Origin: Saprospiraceae bacterium
Lineage (GTDB): Bacteria; Bacteroidota; Bacteroidia; Chitinophagales; Saprospiraceae
Length of the DNA: 64,000 nucleotides
Assembly: GCA_016715465.1 (NCBI GenBank)
Contig: JADKAA010000029.1
Location: 2,046,001 to 2,110,000 of the forward strand
Direction: 5' to 3'
Shown: one piece after another, positions 44,478 through 53,962 of the stretch
Position numbering within the stretch: the stretch's first letter is position 1
How the letters are laid out: each line of letters starts with the position of its first letter
Notes under the pieces: generated by a model
The model's database searches: none
What the model saw: only the letters and a program-made list of their open reading frames with translations
What the model was told of the DNA's origin: nothing
Program-made: the position numbers and the translations under genes

Positions 44478-46487
44478 TTATTTCTGCACTACAATGGTTC
44501 TTGTGGTTTCTTCATTTCCCACTTTTATCCTGGCAAGGTAAGTGCCGTTGTTTAACTGGCTGCCATTGAGTAAAAGTTCGTTTGAACCTGACAGGGTGCC
44601 ATAGTTTTTACTGCCTACCAATTTGCCGGTGTAGTCATATACTTCGATGCTTACGTCTGCAGGTTTGTCGAGGTTGAGGTCGATGATGCTTTCGTAGGCA
44701 AATGGATTGGGGTACACTTTGACATCGCCGGTGAAGGCCACATCCTCTGCTCCTACGGTAAAACCTTCTGCGATGGCCTCTTCAAGGTTTGAGAGGTAGC
44801 CATTGTCGATGAGTCCTGACGGTGCGAAAAGAATGGGTACAATGTGCATATTTTCCAGTTTGATGCCTGCAGGCAGGGTGGTTTCAAAGTTGGTATAAAC
44901 TACATCGTCTTTCTTGTAAGAAGTTTTGGGAAGTGCGGTGCCTTTAAATCCGCCCAACAAGACCCTCGCTACGTGGTTGTAGGTCATCTTATTGGCGGGA
45001 ACGGGATTTGGCAACAATTCATAACCACCCATAGGGCCGTTGCCACCACCTGAATAGTAGTTGGATTGGGCATAACCGGCAGCAGTGCTTCTGACGCTGT
45101 CTTCCACAATGACCAGGGCCATTTTGTAGGATCCTGACACATTGGCTTTAAACGTAATTTTTGGTGAAAGGCTTAATTTTCTGGTGGCTTCATCATAAGA
45201 TGCACCCACCGTAATGGATGACTTTGGTGCTTCCACAATTCTTGAAAAGAAAGCCGATTCAATACCCAGTGGGTCGATGATGGCTGTTCTTCCAACGGTA
45301 GCACTTGGAAAACCGGTGAAGCCTGAAAGACCCCTGATACCGGCATCATATTCTGTCACAACCATAGGATCTGCATTGTGCACCGCGATGCCAATAAAAT
45401 AATTTGGATAACGCTTGCTGAGTCTGTCGAGCATTACGGCTCCCCTTGGGCACCAGCCACACCAGGTACCCGTGGCTTCTTCTGCGATGACAAATTTGTC
45501 TGCTGCGGGAGTTACTCCTGTCGTATTGGATGAAGATGCGTTGTTGGCGACATCATCATCAGTTACGCCAATCAATTTGGCGGTTACCTGGATCGGATTT
45601 GCTCCAGCCAACATGGTAATGTTGTCATCAAATTGTACCGTAGTGGATGCCAGGCTGGCCAGATTAAGTCCGGTAACTGTTTTTTTCGCGGTTGCAGCAC
45701 CATATACATATTCAACTTCAATTTCATTGACCGTGCTTGCACCGAGGTTGGTAATGTTAACACCAAGAGGTGCCTCAATTCCAGTAAGGTCCTTTGGTGC
45801 TACACTCACGCCACTTATGCCAATGTCGTTTGGTTTTGGCGTAAACACATCCTGGGAATAAAAAAAATCATCTACATAAAAAGCAGCATCTGCGTTGGAA
45901 GGATAAATATCAATGGAAGCCACTTTGTTGGTAGCCAGTCTAAATGTACCCAATGACTGGCCATCCACAGAAGCGGACCAGAGATTTGCGGAAATATTGC
46001 CACTGATGACAAAAGAAATCCATTCGCCCTGGACATATTTTCCGGATGCAAATATAGAACCACCCCCGGCAACGGTTAATGATTTATCTGTGTTGAAATT
46101 TACATCTATTGACCAGGTAGTGCCGATTGCCTTTTCACCCTGAATGTTAAAGTAAGCCGTCTTGCCATCCTCGATGAAAAATTTCATGCCGATTTCAAAT
46201 ACGCCTGTTGTATAGGCATCGGTAAATGGCAGTACCACATCCTGTGGTCCACCGCCTGAAGCTGTCGATGAAAAATAAATGGATTTTGTGCCGCTGGCGG
46301 CTTTGGCGGTGGTCACCTTGGTGTCTTCGGCAGTGCCGTCTTTCAGAGACCATGTGGTCCAATTTGGAGACTGTGGTCCCAGAAATTGGTCAGCGGTGTA
46401 GCTTTCAAAATCGTCAGAGAAAGAAGCCTGGGCCATCATTCCTGAAGAAATCAAAGCAAGTAAAAAGACAAGGTAAAGTTGTTTCAT
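44478..46487 (-). CDS. exported T9SS-sorted Omp28-like protein with a CxxC motif
   Basis: A 669-residue protein with a signal peptide (MKQLYLVFLLALISSGMMAQ). An N-terminal carbohydrate-binding-like beta domain is followed by a CARDB-like segment (PLGVNITNLGASTVNEIEVE). The central Omp28/thioredoxin-like domain has the disulfide motif EEATGTWCGWCPRGAVML, and the C-terminus is a type A T9SS sorting domain (VYPNPFAYESIIDLNLD ... TTRTIVVQK). Omp28-type proteins are found on the surface of Bacteroidota. The CGWC motif suggests redox activity, which is inference. Confidence 0.88.
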   Translation of the reverse strand: MKQLYLVFLLALISSGMMAQASFSDDFESYTADQFLGPQSPNWTTWSLKDGTAEDTKVTTAKAASGTKSIYFSSTASGGGPQDVVLPFTDAYTTGVFEIGMKFFIEDGKTAYFNIQGEKAIGTTWSIDVNFNTDKSLTVAGGGSIFASGKYVQGEWISFVISGNISANLWSASVDGQSLGTFRLATNKVASIDIYPSNADAAFYVDDFFYSQDVFTPKPNDIGISGVSVAPKDLTGIEAPLGVNITNLGASTVNEIEVEYVYGAATAKKTVTGLNLASLASTTVQFDDNITMLAGANPIQVTAKLIGVTDDDVANNASSSNTTGVTPAADKFVIAEEATGTWCGWCPRGAVMLDRLSKRYPNYFIGIAVHNADPMVVTEYDAGIRGLSGFTGFPSATVGRTAIIDPLGIESAFFSRIVEAPKSSITVGASYDEATRKLSLSPKITFKANVSGSYKMALVIVEDSVRSTAAGYAQSNYYSGGGNGPMGGYELLPNPVPANKMTYNHVARVLLGGFKGTALPKTSYKKDDVVYTNFETTLPAGIKLENMHIVPILFAPSGLIDNGYLSNLEEAIAEGFTVGAEDVAFTGDVKVYPNPFAYESIIDLNLDKPADVSIEVYDYTGKLVGSKNYGTLSGSNELLLNGSQLNNGTYLARIKVGNEETTRTIVVQK

Positions 46488-46624
46488 GCTTTATAGAATT
46501 TTTGTTAGTTAGAAAGTAAAGAGCCAAATTCAAAAAAAATATCAATGAATTATATGGCCTGATAAAATTAATCATTTATATTTTCAAAGCAGTCTTACAG
46601 GAGACAATTATACAACTTAATGTG

Positions 46625-47698
46625 TCAGGCTTTATTTCTATCCAGGCAATCGAGGTCTTCGAAGGCCATTTTTAGCCTGGAAACAAAACTTTTTTCACCT
46701 TCTCTGAGCCAAACCCTGGGATCGTATTGTTTTTTATTGGGTTTGTCGTCTCCTTCCGGATTGCCTATTTGTCCCTGCAGGTATGCTTTTTTACTTTCAT
46801 AATAATTTTTGATGCCCTCCCAGAATGCCCATTGCATATCGGTATCGATGTTCATCTTGATGGCACCATAAGAAATGGCTTCGCGAATCTCTTCTCTGGT
46901 AGAACCTGATCCGCCGTGGAAAACAAAGTTTACCGGATTGGGGCCGGTATTGAATTTTTGCTGGACGTAATCCTGAGAATTTTTCAGAATTTTTGGCGTC
47001 AATTTGACATTGCCCGGTTTGTACACCCCATGCACATTGCCAAAGGCTGCCGCAATGGTGAATTTATTGCTGATGCGGGAAAGTTCTTCGTAAGCCATGG
47101 AAACTTCTTCGGGTTGGGTGTAGAGTTTATTGCTATCTACATCGCTGTTGTCAACGCCATCCTCTTCTCCGCCGGTAACCCCTAGTTCCATTTCGAGGGT
47201 GATGCCGATTTCAGACATTCTGGCCAAATAATCCATACACATCTCTACATTTTCATGGATGGGTTCTTCACTAAAATCCAGCATGTGGGAGCTGAAAAGG
47301 GCGTGGCCATTTTTTTCAAAAAACCTTTCATTGGCTTCCAGCATACCATCCATCCAGGGCAACAGACTTTTGGCACAGTGATCGGTGTGCAGCACTACGG
47401 TTACGCCATAGGCTTCTGCCAGTTGATGAATGTGCAATGCGCCGGCAATGGCACCAAGCACAGCCGCTTTCTGGTCCGTATTATCCAGACCTTTGCCCGC
47501 ATTAAACGCTGCGCCTCCATTGCTGTATTGTATGATGATGGGGGAGTTCACCGCTTTTGCTGTCTCCAGACAGGCATTGACACTGTTGCTGCCTATGACA
47601 TTGACGGCAGGAATGGCAAAATGATGGTGGTTGGCGTAGTTGAACAATTCTGTTACTTCATCGCCAAACAAGACTCCCGGTCTGAATTTAGATTGCAT
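46625..47698 (-). CDS. fbaA: fructose-bisphosphate aldolase, class II
   Basis: A 357-residue metal-dependent aldolase that splits fructose-1,6-bisphosphate. The zinc ligands are in VVLHTDHCAKSLLPWMD, in the following glutamate/histidine region (ITLEMELGVTGGEEDG), and in AAFGNVHGVY and NFVFHGGSGS. The length and the IIQYSNGGAAFNAGKG block are typical of class IIA. The ATG at 47698 (MQSKFRPGVLFG) is used, since upstream residues are not conserved. The trxB gene lies 17 bases upstream on the same strand. Confidence 0.95.
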   Translation of the reverse strand: MQSKFRPGVLFGDEVTELFNYANHHHFAIPAVNVIGSNSVNACLETAKAVNSPIIIQYSNGGAAFNAGKGLDNTDQKAAVLGAIAGALHIHQLAEAYGVTVVLHTDHCAKSLLPWMDGMLEANERFFEKNGHALFSSHMLDFSEEPIHENVEMCMDYLARMSEIGITLEMELGVTGGEEDGVDNSDVDSNKLYTQPEEVSMAYEELSRISNKFTIAAAFGNVHGVYKPGNVKLTPKILKNSQDYVQQKFNTGPNPVNFVFHGGSGSTREEIREAISYGAIKMNIDTDMQWAFWEGIKNYYESKKAYLQGQIGNPEGDDKPNKKQYDPRVWLREGEKSFVSRLKMAFEDLDCLDRNKA

Positions 47699-47715
47699 AG
47701 TTTTGTATTTGTGGG

Positions 47716-48661
47716 TTAGATGATTGCGTGTTCTGACAGGTAACGTTCGGCATCGAGGGCCGCCATGCAACCAGTGCCTGCAGCCGTGACCGCCTGTCTG
47801 TAAATGTGGTCCTGGGCATCGCCACTGGCAAAAACACCCTTGATGTTGGTGAAGGTGCGACCAGGTACTGTTTTGATGTAACCCGCTTCGTCCATATCCA
47901 GCCAGGGTGTAAACAAATCTGTGTTGGGTTTATGGCCAATGGCTACAAAAAATCCGGTGACATTCAGCGTGGTCTCTTCACCGGTAACATTATTTTTGAT
48001 CCGTGCACCAGTTACGCCTTCTTCTCCTAAAATTTCCAGTGTTTCCGTATTGTAATGTACGGTGAGATTGGGCGTGTTTTTAACCCGTTCCTGCATAATT
48101 TTGGAAGCCCTCATTTCCCCTTTGCGCACCAGCATGTGTACATGTGAACAAAGCTTTGCGAGATAAGTAGCTTCTTCGGCTGCTGTATCACCTGCCCCAA
48201 CGATGGCTACTTCCTGTTTGCGGAAGAAAAAACCATCACAGACCGCACAAGCGGACACGCCTTTGTTCATTAACTTTTGTTCCGATGGAAGTCCCAGCCA
48301 TTTGGCGCTTGCGCCCGTGGCAATGATGACGGTATGGGCATGCATCTCATGGCCCGTCTCCGACCAGACCTTATGCACAGGTCCGGAAAAGTCCACTTTT
48401 TCAATCAATTCAAAACGGATGTCGGTGCCAAACCGCAAAGCCTGATTTTTGAAGTCCTCCATCATTTCCGGGCCGTGAATGCCTTCGGGATAACCCGGAT
48501 AATTTTCTACTTCGTTGGTGATGGTCAGCTGACCCCCCAGGTTCTTTGCCTGTATAGAGTACCGGGTTCAAATTGGCGCGTGATGCGTAAATGGCTGCAG
48601 TATAGCCGGCCGGTCCTGAGCCAATGATGAGACAGTTGACCGTTTCAATGGAATTTGACAT
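47716..48661 (-). CDS. trxB: thioredoxin-disulfide reductase, one-base frameshift
   Basis: About 315 residues when joined. The first frame (ATG at 48661, MSNSIETVNCLIIGSGPAGY) carries the FAD motif GSGPAGY and stops making sense after KEPGG. The second frame supplies DFKNQALRFGTD, the NADPH motif GAGDTAAEEATYL and the active-site CAVCDGFFF. In the coding strand six G occur at about 48534-48539; with five, the frame reads GKEPGGQLTITNEVENYPGY, the normal sequence. The enzyme reduces thioredoxin with NADPH. fbaA follows 17 bases downstream. Confidence 0.93.
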
Positions 48662-48756
48662 TTTACAATTTTGTGGAAGGCAAATATAACCATAAGACAG
48701 GGACAAATGCAATAAAAGCTGCATTAATTAGGACAGTTTTAGCGCTATTCCGGGCC

Positions 48757-49935
48757 TTAAAGCGCCAGCCAGACCATTAGGCCTACCCCAACCTCTAAAG
48801 CAGTCTCGTCCACCTGAAAATGTGGAGAATGAACGCCATGCTTCCATTTGCCATCCTGGTCTGAAACCCCCAAACGGAAAAAACAAGCAGGGATTTGTTG
48901 GGCAAAAAAGGCAAAATCCTCTGATGTCATCCTCTTAGGTATGTCATGGACTTTATCAATGCCCATAAAGTCAACCATTTTGTCTTTTACCGCAGCCGTA
49001 AGATTACCCTCATTGATGAGGCAAGGATAACCCCGGACCAACTTGACCTCTGCCGTGGCACCCTTTGCCAAACAGATGTGTTCGACCGTAGATATAATAT
49101 GGCTGTGCGCCTTTTCGCGCCAGGCTTCATCCATGGTGCGAAAAGTGCCTTCCATTTTTACTTCATCTGGAATGACGTTGGTAGCCCCACCGGTACTTTC
49201 TATTTTTCCGATCGTAAGAACCGATGGAATGATGGGGTTGCCGTGCCTGGATATGATTTGCTGCAATGCCAATACCACTTCACTGGCCAAAACAATGGGG
49301 TCAATGCAATTATGGGGCATGGCAGCGTGACCACCTTTTCCTTTGATGGAAATATAGATTTCATCGGAGGACGCCATATATAAACCTGCACAAATACCAA
49401 CCTCTCCTGCTTTCAATTCAGGAAAAACATGCTGCGCGACAATGCTGACGGGTAAGACTGCACCAAACACGTTATCTGCCAACATTAGTGAGGCACCTCC
49501 CGGCAGCTTTTCTTCTCCCGGTTGGAAAACAAACAACAAGCGTCCTTTTATTTCCGCTTTCATTTCATTCAGTACCAGGCAGGCCCCAAGCAGACAAGCA
49601 CTGTGGACATCGTGTCCACATGCATGCATAATTCCCAAATTCATTGACTTGTAGGGAAGCTCTGTCATTTCCTCAATGGGCAGGGCATCGAGTTCTGCCC
49701 TGAAAGCCCTCACGGGACCTGGCTGCCCGCCTGTAATTTCAGCTACAAAGCCGGTTCCGACCAGATTATCCCTGTACTCAATTTGATGTTGGTCCAATAT
49801 TCGCCTCAAAAAAGCACTGGTCTCTGTCTCCTGAAAACTCAGTTCAGGGTGCTGGTGCAGGTGCCTTCGTATAGAGACTACTTCCGGCAGGATGTCTTTC
49901 ACCTTTTCTTTAATGGCGGTGATCACTGGATTCAT
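48757..49935 (-). CDS. M20-family amidohydrolase (N-acyl-amino-acid type)
   Basis: A 392-residue zinc peptidase-like enzyme. Metal-binding residues are in MHACGHDVHSACLLGACL, and the catalytic glutamate is in VFQPGEEKLPGGASLML. The sequence is closest to N-acyl-L-amino-acid amidohydrolases and carboxypeptidases of subfamily M20D. It is cytoplasmic (no signal peptide). The ATG at 49935 lies just before the stop codon of the upstream glycosyltransferase gene (49938), so the genes are co-transcribed. The substrate is unknown. Confidence 0.9.
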   Translation of the reverse strand: MNPVITAIKEKVKDILPEVVSIRRHLHQHPELSFQETETSAFLRRILDQHQIEYRDNLVGTGFVAEITGGQPGPVRAFRAELDALPIEEMTELPYKSMNLGIMHACGHDVHSACLLGACLVLNEMKAEIKGRLLFVFQPGEEKLPGGASLMLADNVFGAVLPVSIVAQHVFPELKAGEVGICAGLYMASSDEIYISIKGKGGHAAMPHNCIDPIVLASEVVLALQQIISRHGNPIIPSVLTIGKIESTGGATNVIPDEVKMEGTFRTMDEAWREKAHSHIISTVEHICLAKGATAEVKLVRGYPCLINEGNLTAAVKDKMVDFMGIDKVHDIPKRMTSEDFAFFAQQIPACFFRLGVSDQDGKWKHGVHSPHFQVDETALEVGVGLMVWLAL

Positions 49936-49937
49936 GG

Positions 49938-51899
49938 TCAATACAGTTTTGATGATAAAATGGTGAGGTCGGTTAGTGGAGTATAATGCCGGGCGTAGTG
50001 TACATTGGCAGCTGACATGTCGGTAATGATGGGAAAATAATCGCTGTTTCTGATTAGATACGCCACATCAAAAACGCCGTTCCTGATCTCAGGAAGGATG
50101 ATTTCCTGTTCATCCCGGGGTGCAGTTTTCCCGTACGAGACCCAGGTTTTCTGACCGTTCAATACCTGCCAAAGAGCTGGCCAAATGATGTGCCTGTAGG
50201 CTTTTGAAAAAAACAAAACCGGACTCAACGACACAAAACACAAGGTCAGGAAGATATCGGTCAATCTTTTTACCCTGAGGTATAAACCCTGACCCAACCG
50301 GAACCCGGATTCAGCATGAAAAAAAACGCCCTGTTGCCCTTTATCGCCACTGGAAACCACGGATGCTGCTTCTCTGCCGGTAATGAGGTACCTCACTTCT
50401 TTGTCTGATTGCACCATAAGGTCAAAGATGTCCTGAATGGCAATGTCATCGGTGGAGAAAACTATGTTTCCTGCTTTTAACATGGCCGTAATTTCTTTGA
50501 GGTTTGTCGTATTGTTGATATAAAATGAATGGTTCACTTCTTCATAACCAGGATATAGTGTCCCCAATACTTCTGCATTTTTATCGGAAGATAGGATGTC
50601 TTGTGTTATCCTTTTGGCATTATCTTCTTTGCCCACAATCAGGTATTTGTGGTTGTAAGCCTTTCCGGGAAAATGGCCTGCCAGGGCAGTCCGAAGGTAG
50701 AGGGATAGCCGGGTAAGGGGAAAGCTCAACACGGCACCCCCAAGGATTAGCATGCGGCTGCTTCGGAGTGCCGCCGGCAACAGGGCATAAATGACCAGAA
50801 TGACGACAGTTCCCACCGCAATGCCAGCCAACTGGCGGCGCGATCTCCAGTTTTTGTCGTATTGACCAAAAAACCAAAGCGAAAAAACCAGGATGAAGGT
50901 AGATCCAAGTGTGTGGATGAGGGATGCCGAATTTTGGTAATAGGTAGGATCATGGAAGTACCAATTTGCCCAGGCTTTTTTCAATGCCGACTGCATGCCC
51001 GTCAACAATAAAAAGTCGATAAATAAATGCAGATTGCCCAACAAATTGTGCTTGAAAAAACTCAGCATGGCCGTAAAAAAGATGGCCAACCTGATCATGA
51101 TTTTCAACACCAGCCCCCTAATGCCATGGTAGTGTTTACCCACGTAAATGGACATGGACTGGTAAAAATTGATCACATAGTTGAAGCTTGCTTTTTTTGA
51201 ACTTTCTCCTTTGAAGTGTATGATGCGGGTCAGGGGAAAGTAAACCACGCGGTCCCCGCTTTGGCTTATTTTGTGAGACAAATCAATGTCTTCTCCATAC
51301 ATAAAATAATCCTCGTCAAAGCCTCCAAGTTGCATGAGCAGGTCTCTCCTGAAAAACATAAATGCCCCGCAAAGCACCTCCACCTCATTAATTTCATCAG
51401 CTTTCAAATGGCCCAGATAATAGCCGCTAAACATACGGCTGTCAGGAAACAGGGCTGTAAGTCCGCTAAACTTGCAAAAGGAATTCCAGAGTGTGGGTCT
51501 GCCCCTCTTACTTTCCGGCAGATACTTGCCAGAGCCATCAATCATTTTTACGCCCAGCACGCCACATTCAGGATGTTCGCGCATATAAGCGAGGCATTTT
51601 GTCAGTGTATCTTCCTGAAGAATGGTATCCGGATTAAGGGCAAGGACAAAGGCACCGTCAGCGAGTCGAAAACCCTGGTTGTTGGCTTTGGCAAAACCGA
51701 CATTGAGCTTATTTTCAATGATGGTTGTTTTGGGAAATTTTTGTCTTACTGCGGCCACACTTCCGTCCACAGAAGCATTATCCACCACTACCACTTTGAG
51801 GCTAAATCCCTGTTGATTTGATTTTTCGATGGAGTCGAGGCAATTCAGCAAAAAGTGCCTTACATTATAACTTACGATGACTATGGTGAGGTCGGCCAT
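49938..51899 (-). CDS. glycosyltransferase family 2 fused to a membrane and sugar-transferase-like C-terminal part
   Basis: A 653-residue protein in three parts. Residues 1-240 are a GT2 domain (IVIVSYNVRHFLLNCLDSIE, VVDNASVDGS, ALNPDTILQE, YFMYGEDIDLSHK). Residues 270-410 hold about four membrane helices. Residues 410-653 carry a nucleotide-binding-like stretch (YLIVGKEDNAKRI), then RVKRLTDIFLTLCFVSLSPV, similar to the anchor of polyprenyl-phosphate sugar transferases, but lacking the usual FRTM and catalytic motifs. It may assemble or move a surface polysaccharide. It is followed by the M20 gene. Confidence 0.85.
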   Translation of the reverse strand: MADLTIVIVSYNVRHFLLNCLDSIEKSNQQGFSLKVVVVDNASVDGSVAAVRQKFPKTTIIENKLNVGFAKANNQGFRLADGAFVLALNPDTILQEDTLTKCLAYMREHPECGVLGVKMIDGSGKYLPESKRGRPTLWNSFCKFSGLTALFPDSRMFSGYYLGHLKADEINEVEVLCGAFMFFRRDLLMQLGGFDEDYFMYGEDIDLSHKISQSGDRVVYFPLTRIIHFKGESSKKASFNYVINFYQSMSIYVGKHYHGIRGLVLKIMIRLAIFFTAMLSFFKHNLLGNLHLFIDFLLLTGMQSALKKAWANWYFHDPTYYQNSASLIHTLGSTFILVFSLWFFGQYDKNWRSRRQLAGIAVGTVVILVIYALLPAALRSSRMLILGGAVLSFPLTRLSLYLRTALAGHFPGKAYNHKYLIVGKEDNAKRITQDILSSDKNAEVLGTLYPGYEEVNHSFYINNTTNLKEITAMLKAGNIVFSTDDIAIQDIFDLMVQSDKEVRYLITGREAASVVSSGDKGQQGVFFHAESGFRLGQGLYLRVKRLTDIFLTLCFVSLSPVLFFSKAYRHIIWPALWQVLNGQKTWVSYGKTAPRDEQEIILPEIRNGVFDVAYLIRNSDYFPIITDMSAANVHYARHYTPLTDLTILSSKLY

Positions 51900-51907
51900 G
51901 GCAGCGA

Positions 51908-52519
51908 TCAGACGCCCATCTTATAGGGGACCCTGGCACTAATCGAACGTCCAAGGGTAAGTTCATCCGCATATTCGAGTTCTCCTCCAAAAGAGACACC
52001 TCTGGCGATGGTGGTAATTCTGATGTCCTTATCGGCCAACTTTTTGGAAATATAAAAGGAAGTAGTTTCTCCTTCAATGGTCGGACTGATGGCCATGATA
52101 AGTTCCTCAATTTTATCTTCGTCTATTCTGCTGATCAGGGAGTCGATTTGAAGGTCTGAAGGGCCAATGCCATCAATGGGTGAAATGAGTCCTCCCAGGA
52201 TGTGATACCGGCCATGGAAAGAGGCTGTATCTTCTATGGCCATCAAATCCCGGATGTTTTCCACCACACAGAGCATGCCATTCTTCCTGGATGAGGTCAG
52301 GCAGATGCTGCATTCGACATCATCTGCGAGCGCATGGCAATGTTTACAAAATTTGACATCTTCTTTTAGAGAGGTCAGTACATTGCCCAAAACAGATGCC
52401 TTGTCATTTTTATCCTGAACCAAATGAAGCGCCAGGCGCAAAGCGGTTTTGCGGCCAATTCCCGGCAGGGATGAGATGGCAGAAACAAGACGCTCCAGTG
52501 TTTTAGAAGGATAGTTCAT
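51908..52519 (-). CDS. recR: recombination protein RecR
   Basis: A 203-residue RecR, which with RecFO loads RecA at gaps. The N-terminal helix-hairpin-helix is SSLPGIGRKTALRLALHL, the four-cysteine zinc finger is CKHCHALADDVECSIC, and the Toprim domain follows (LCVVENIRDLMAIED). The length is normal. It is 8 bases from the glycosyltransferase gene and 8 bases from the pyruvate-dehydrogenase E2 gene, so these are in one transcription unit. Confidence 0.96.
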   Translation of the reverse strand: MNYPSKTLERLVSAISSLPGIGRKTALRLALHLVQDKNDKASVLGNVLTSLKEDVKFCKHCHALADDVECSICLTSSRKNGMLCVVENIRDLMAIEDTASFHGRYHILGGLISPIDGIGPSDLQIDSLISRIDEDKIEELIMAISPTIEGETTSFYISKKLADKDIRITTIARGVSFGGELEYADELTLGRSISARVPYKMGV

Positions 52520-52527
52520 ATGGTTTA

Positions 52528-53784
52528 TTACACCAACATTTTAACAGGATGTTCCAAAATAGATTTTAAGGTTTGCAAAAACTGGGCACCCGTAGCACCG
52601 TCAACGACCCGATGATCGCAACTCAGGGTAACCTTCATGGTGTTGCCCACCACAATGGCTCCATTTTTCACTACGGGTTTCTGGATGATCGAACCTACTG
52701 CCAAAATGCAGGCATCGGGGGGATTGATGATGGCCGTAAATTCTTCAATGTCAAACATGCCGAGGTTGGAAATGGTAAATGTATTGCCCTGCATTTCCTG
52801 GGGCTGTAATTTTTTATCTTTTGCTTTCGCAGCAAGCTCCTTAACTTCCTTATTAATCTGACTCAGCGACTTGGTATTTGCCTCATTCACCACCGGTACC
52901 AATAAGCCATCAGGCACAGCAACCGCTACGCCAATATTGACGACATTATGGATGGCGATTTTATCACCCATCCAGGAAGAATTCACCATTGGGTGTTTCC
53001 TGAGGGCAACCGCACAAGCCTTAACTACAAAATCATTGAATGAAATTTTCACCTCGCCGTCTTCATTGATTGCACTTCTGGCGTCCATGGCATTGGACAT
53101 ATCGATTTCCATGGTGAGGTAAAAATGGGGGGCTGTAAACATGCTCTCTCCAAGTCTTTTGGCAATTATTTTGCGCATCTGAGTCACCGGAATTTCGCCT
53201 GATGGCAGTGGTTGAGCCTGGGTTGTTGAAAACGTTGTCGGAGCCATAATGGCCGGTGTCGGATTAGCCATAAATTGTTCGACGTCTTTTTTAATGATTC
53301 TGCCGTGGTCGCCGGATCCTTTGACTGCCGCTAAATCAACCCCTGATTTGTTTGCAAGCGACTTTGCCAGGGGAGAAGCCTTAAGCCTTGTTTCTTCTGC
53401 ATTTGCGACCGGCGCCGGCTGTTCAGTCACAACCTCCGGCATCTGGCTTTTTGAAGCTGTTTCTGCCGCTGGAGCTGGCTGCGCGGGTGCGGATACAGCT
53501 GCGGGTTGCCCAGCCTGGGCTGCTGCCAAAATGCTTTTATAATCTTCTTCTGGTTTTCCTATGATGGCAATGATGCCATCTACCGGAACAGGGCCTGATT
53601 CCAGGCCCACGTATAACAATGTGCCGTTAAAATAACTTTCGAGTTCCATGGTGGCTTTATCTGTTTCAACCTCTGCGAGGATATCTCCGGGTTTTACGAC
53701 TTCTCCTACTTTTTTTAACCATGCCACAATGTTGCCCTCCTCCATGGTATCACTCAACCGGGGCATTCTTATGATCTCTGCCAT
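52528..53784 (-). CDS. dihydrolipoamide acetyltransferase (pyruvate dehydrogenase E2)
   Basis: A 418-residue E2 component. It has one lipoyl domain at residues 1-80 with the lipoylated lysine in EVETDKATMELESY, an Ala/Pro-rich linker, a peripheral subunit-binding domain (KASPLAKSLANKSGVDLAAV), and a catalytic domain with LSCDHRVVDGATGAQFLQ (HxxxDG). It moves the acetyl group to CoA. The RMPRLSDTMEEGNIV start marks it as the pyruvate-type E2. E1 and E3 are not in the window. Confidence 0.93.
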   Translation of the reverse strand: MAEIIRMPRLSDTMEEGNIVAWLKKVGEVVKPGDILAEVETDKATMELESYFNGTLLYVGLESGPVPVDGIIAIIGKPEEDYKSILAAAQAGQPAAVSAPAQPAPAAETASKSQMPEVVTEQPAPVANAEETRLKASPLAKSLANKSGVDLAAVKGSGDHGRIIKKDVEQFMANPTPAIMAPTTFSTTQAQPLPSGEIPVTQMRKIIAKRLGESMFTAPHFYLTMEIDMSNAMDARSAINEDGEVKISFNDFVVKACAVALRKHPMVNSSWMGDKIAIHNVVNIGVAVAVPDGLLVPVVNEANTKSLSQINKEVKELAAKAKDKKLQPQEMQGNTFTISNLGMFDIEEFTAIINPPDACILAVGSIIQKPVVKNGAIVVGNTMKVTLSCDHRVVDGATGAQFLQTLKSILEHPVKMLV

Positions 53785-53915
53785 ATATTTTTGATGTTTC
53801 TTCTTGATTTCACAATGTGCAAAATTAAACTATTATGCACTTATACCCAAATGTGCCATTATAACTTCTGACCATATTTGATCTTTCGGAAAAGGTACCT
53901 TCACAAAAAAGAAAA

Positions 53916-53937
53916 GGGAAGTGTAAATACACCTCCC
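53916..53937 (-). terminator. intrinsic terminator after the OmpA-family gene
   Basis: On the minus strand GGGAGGTGTA pairs with TACACTTCCC (G-U included) around TTTA, followed by TTTTCTTTTTT. It lies about 25 bases past the stop codon. Confidence 0.85.
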
Positions 53938-53962
53938 TTTCCAATTATCTTAACAAGCAATA

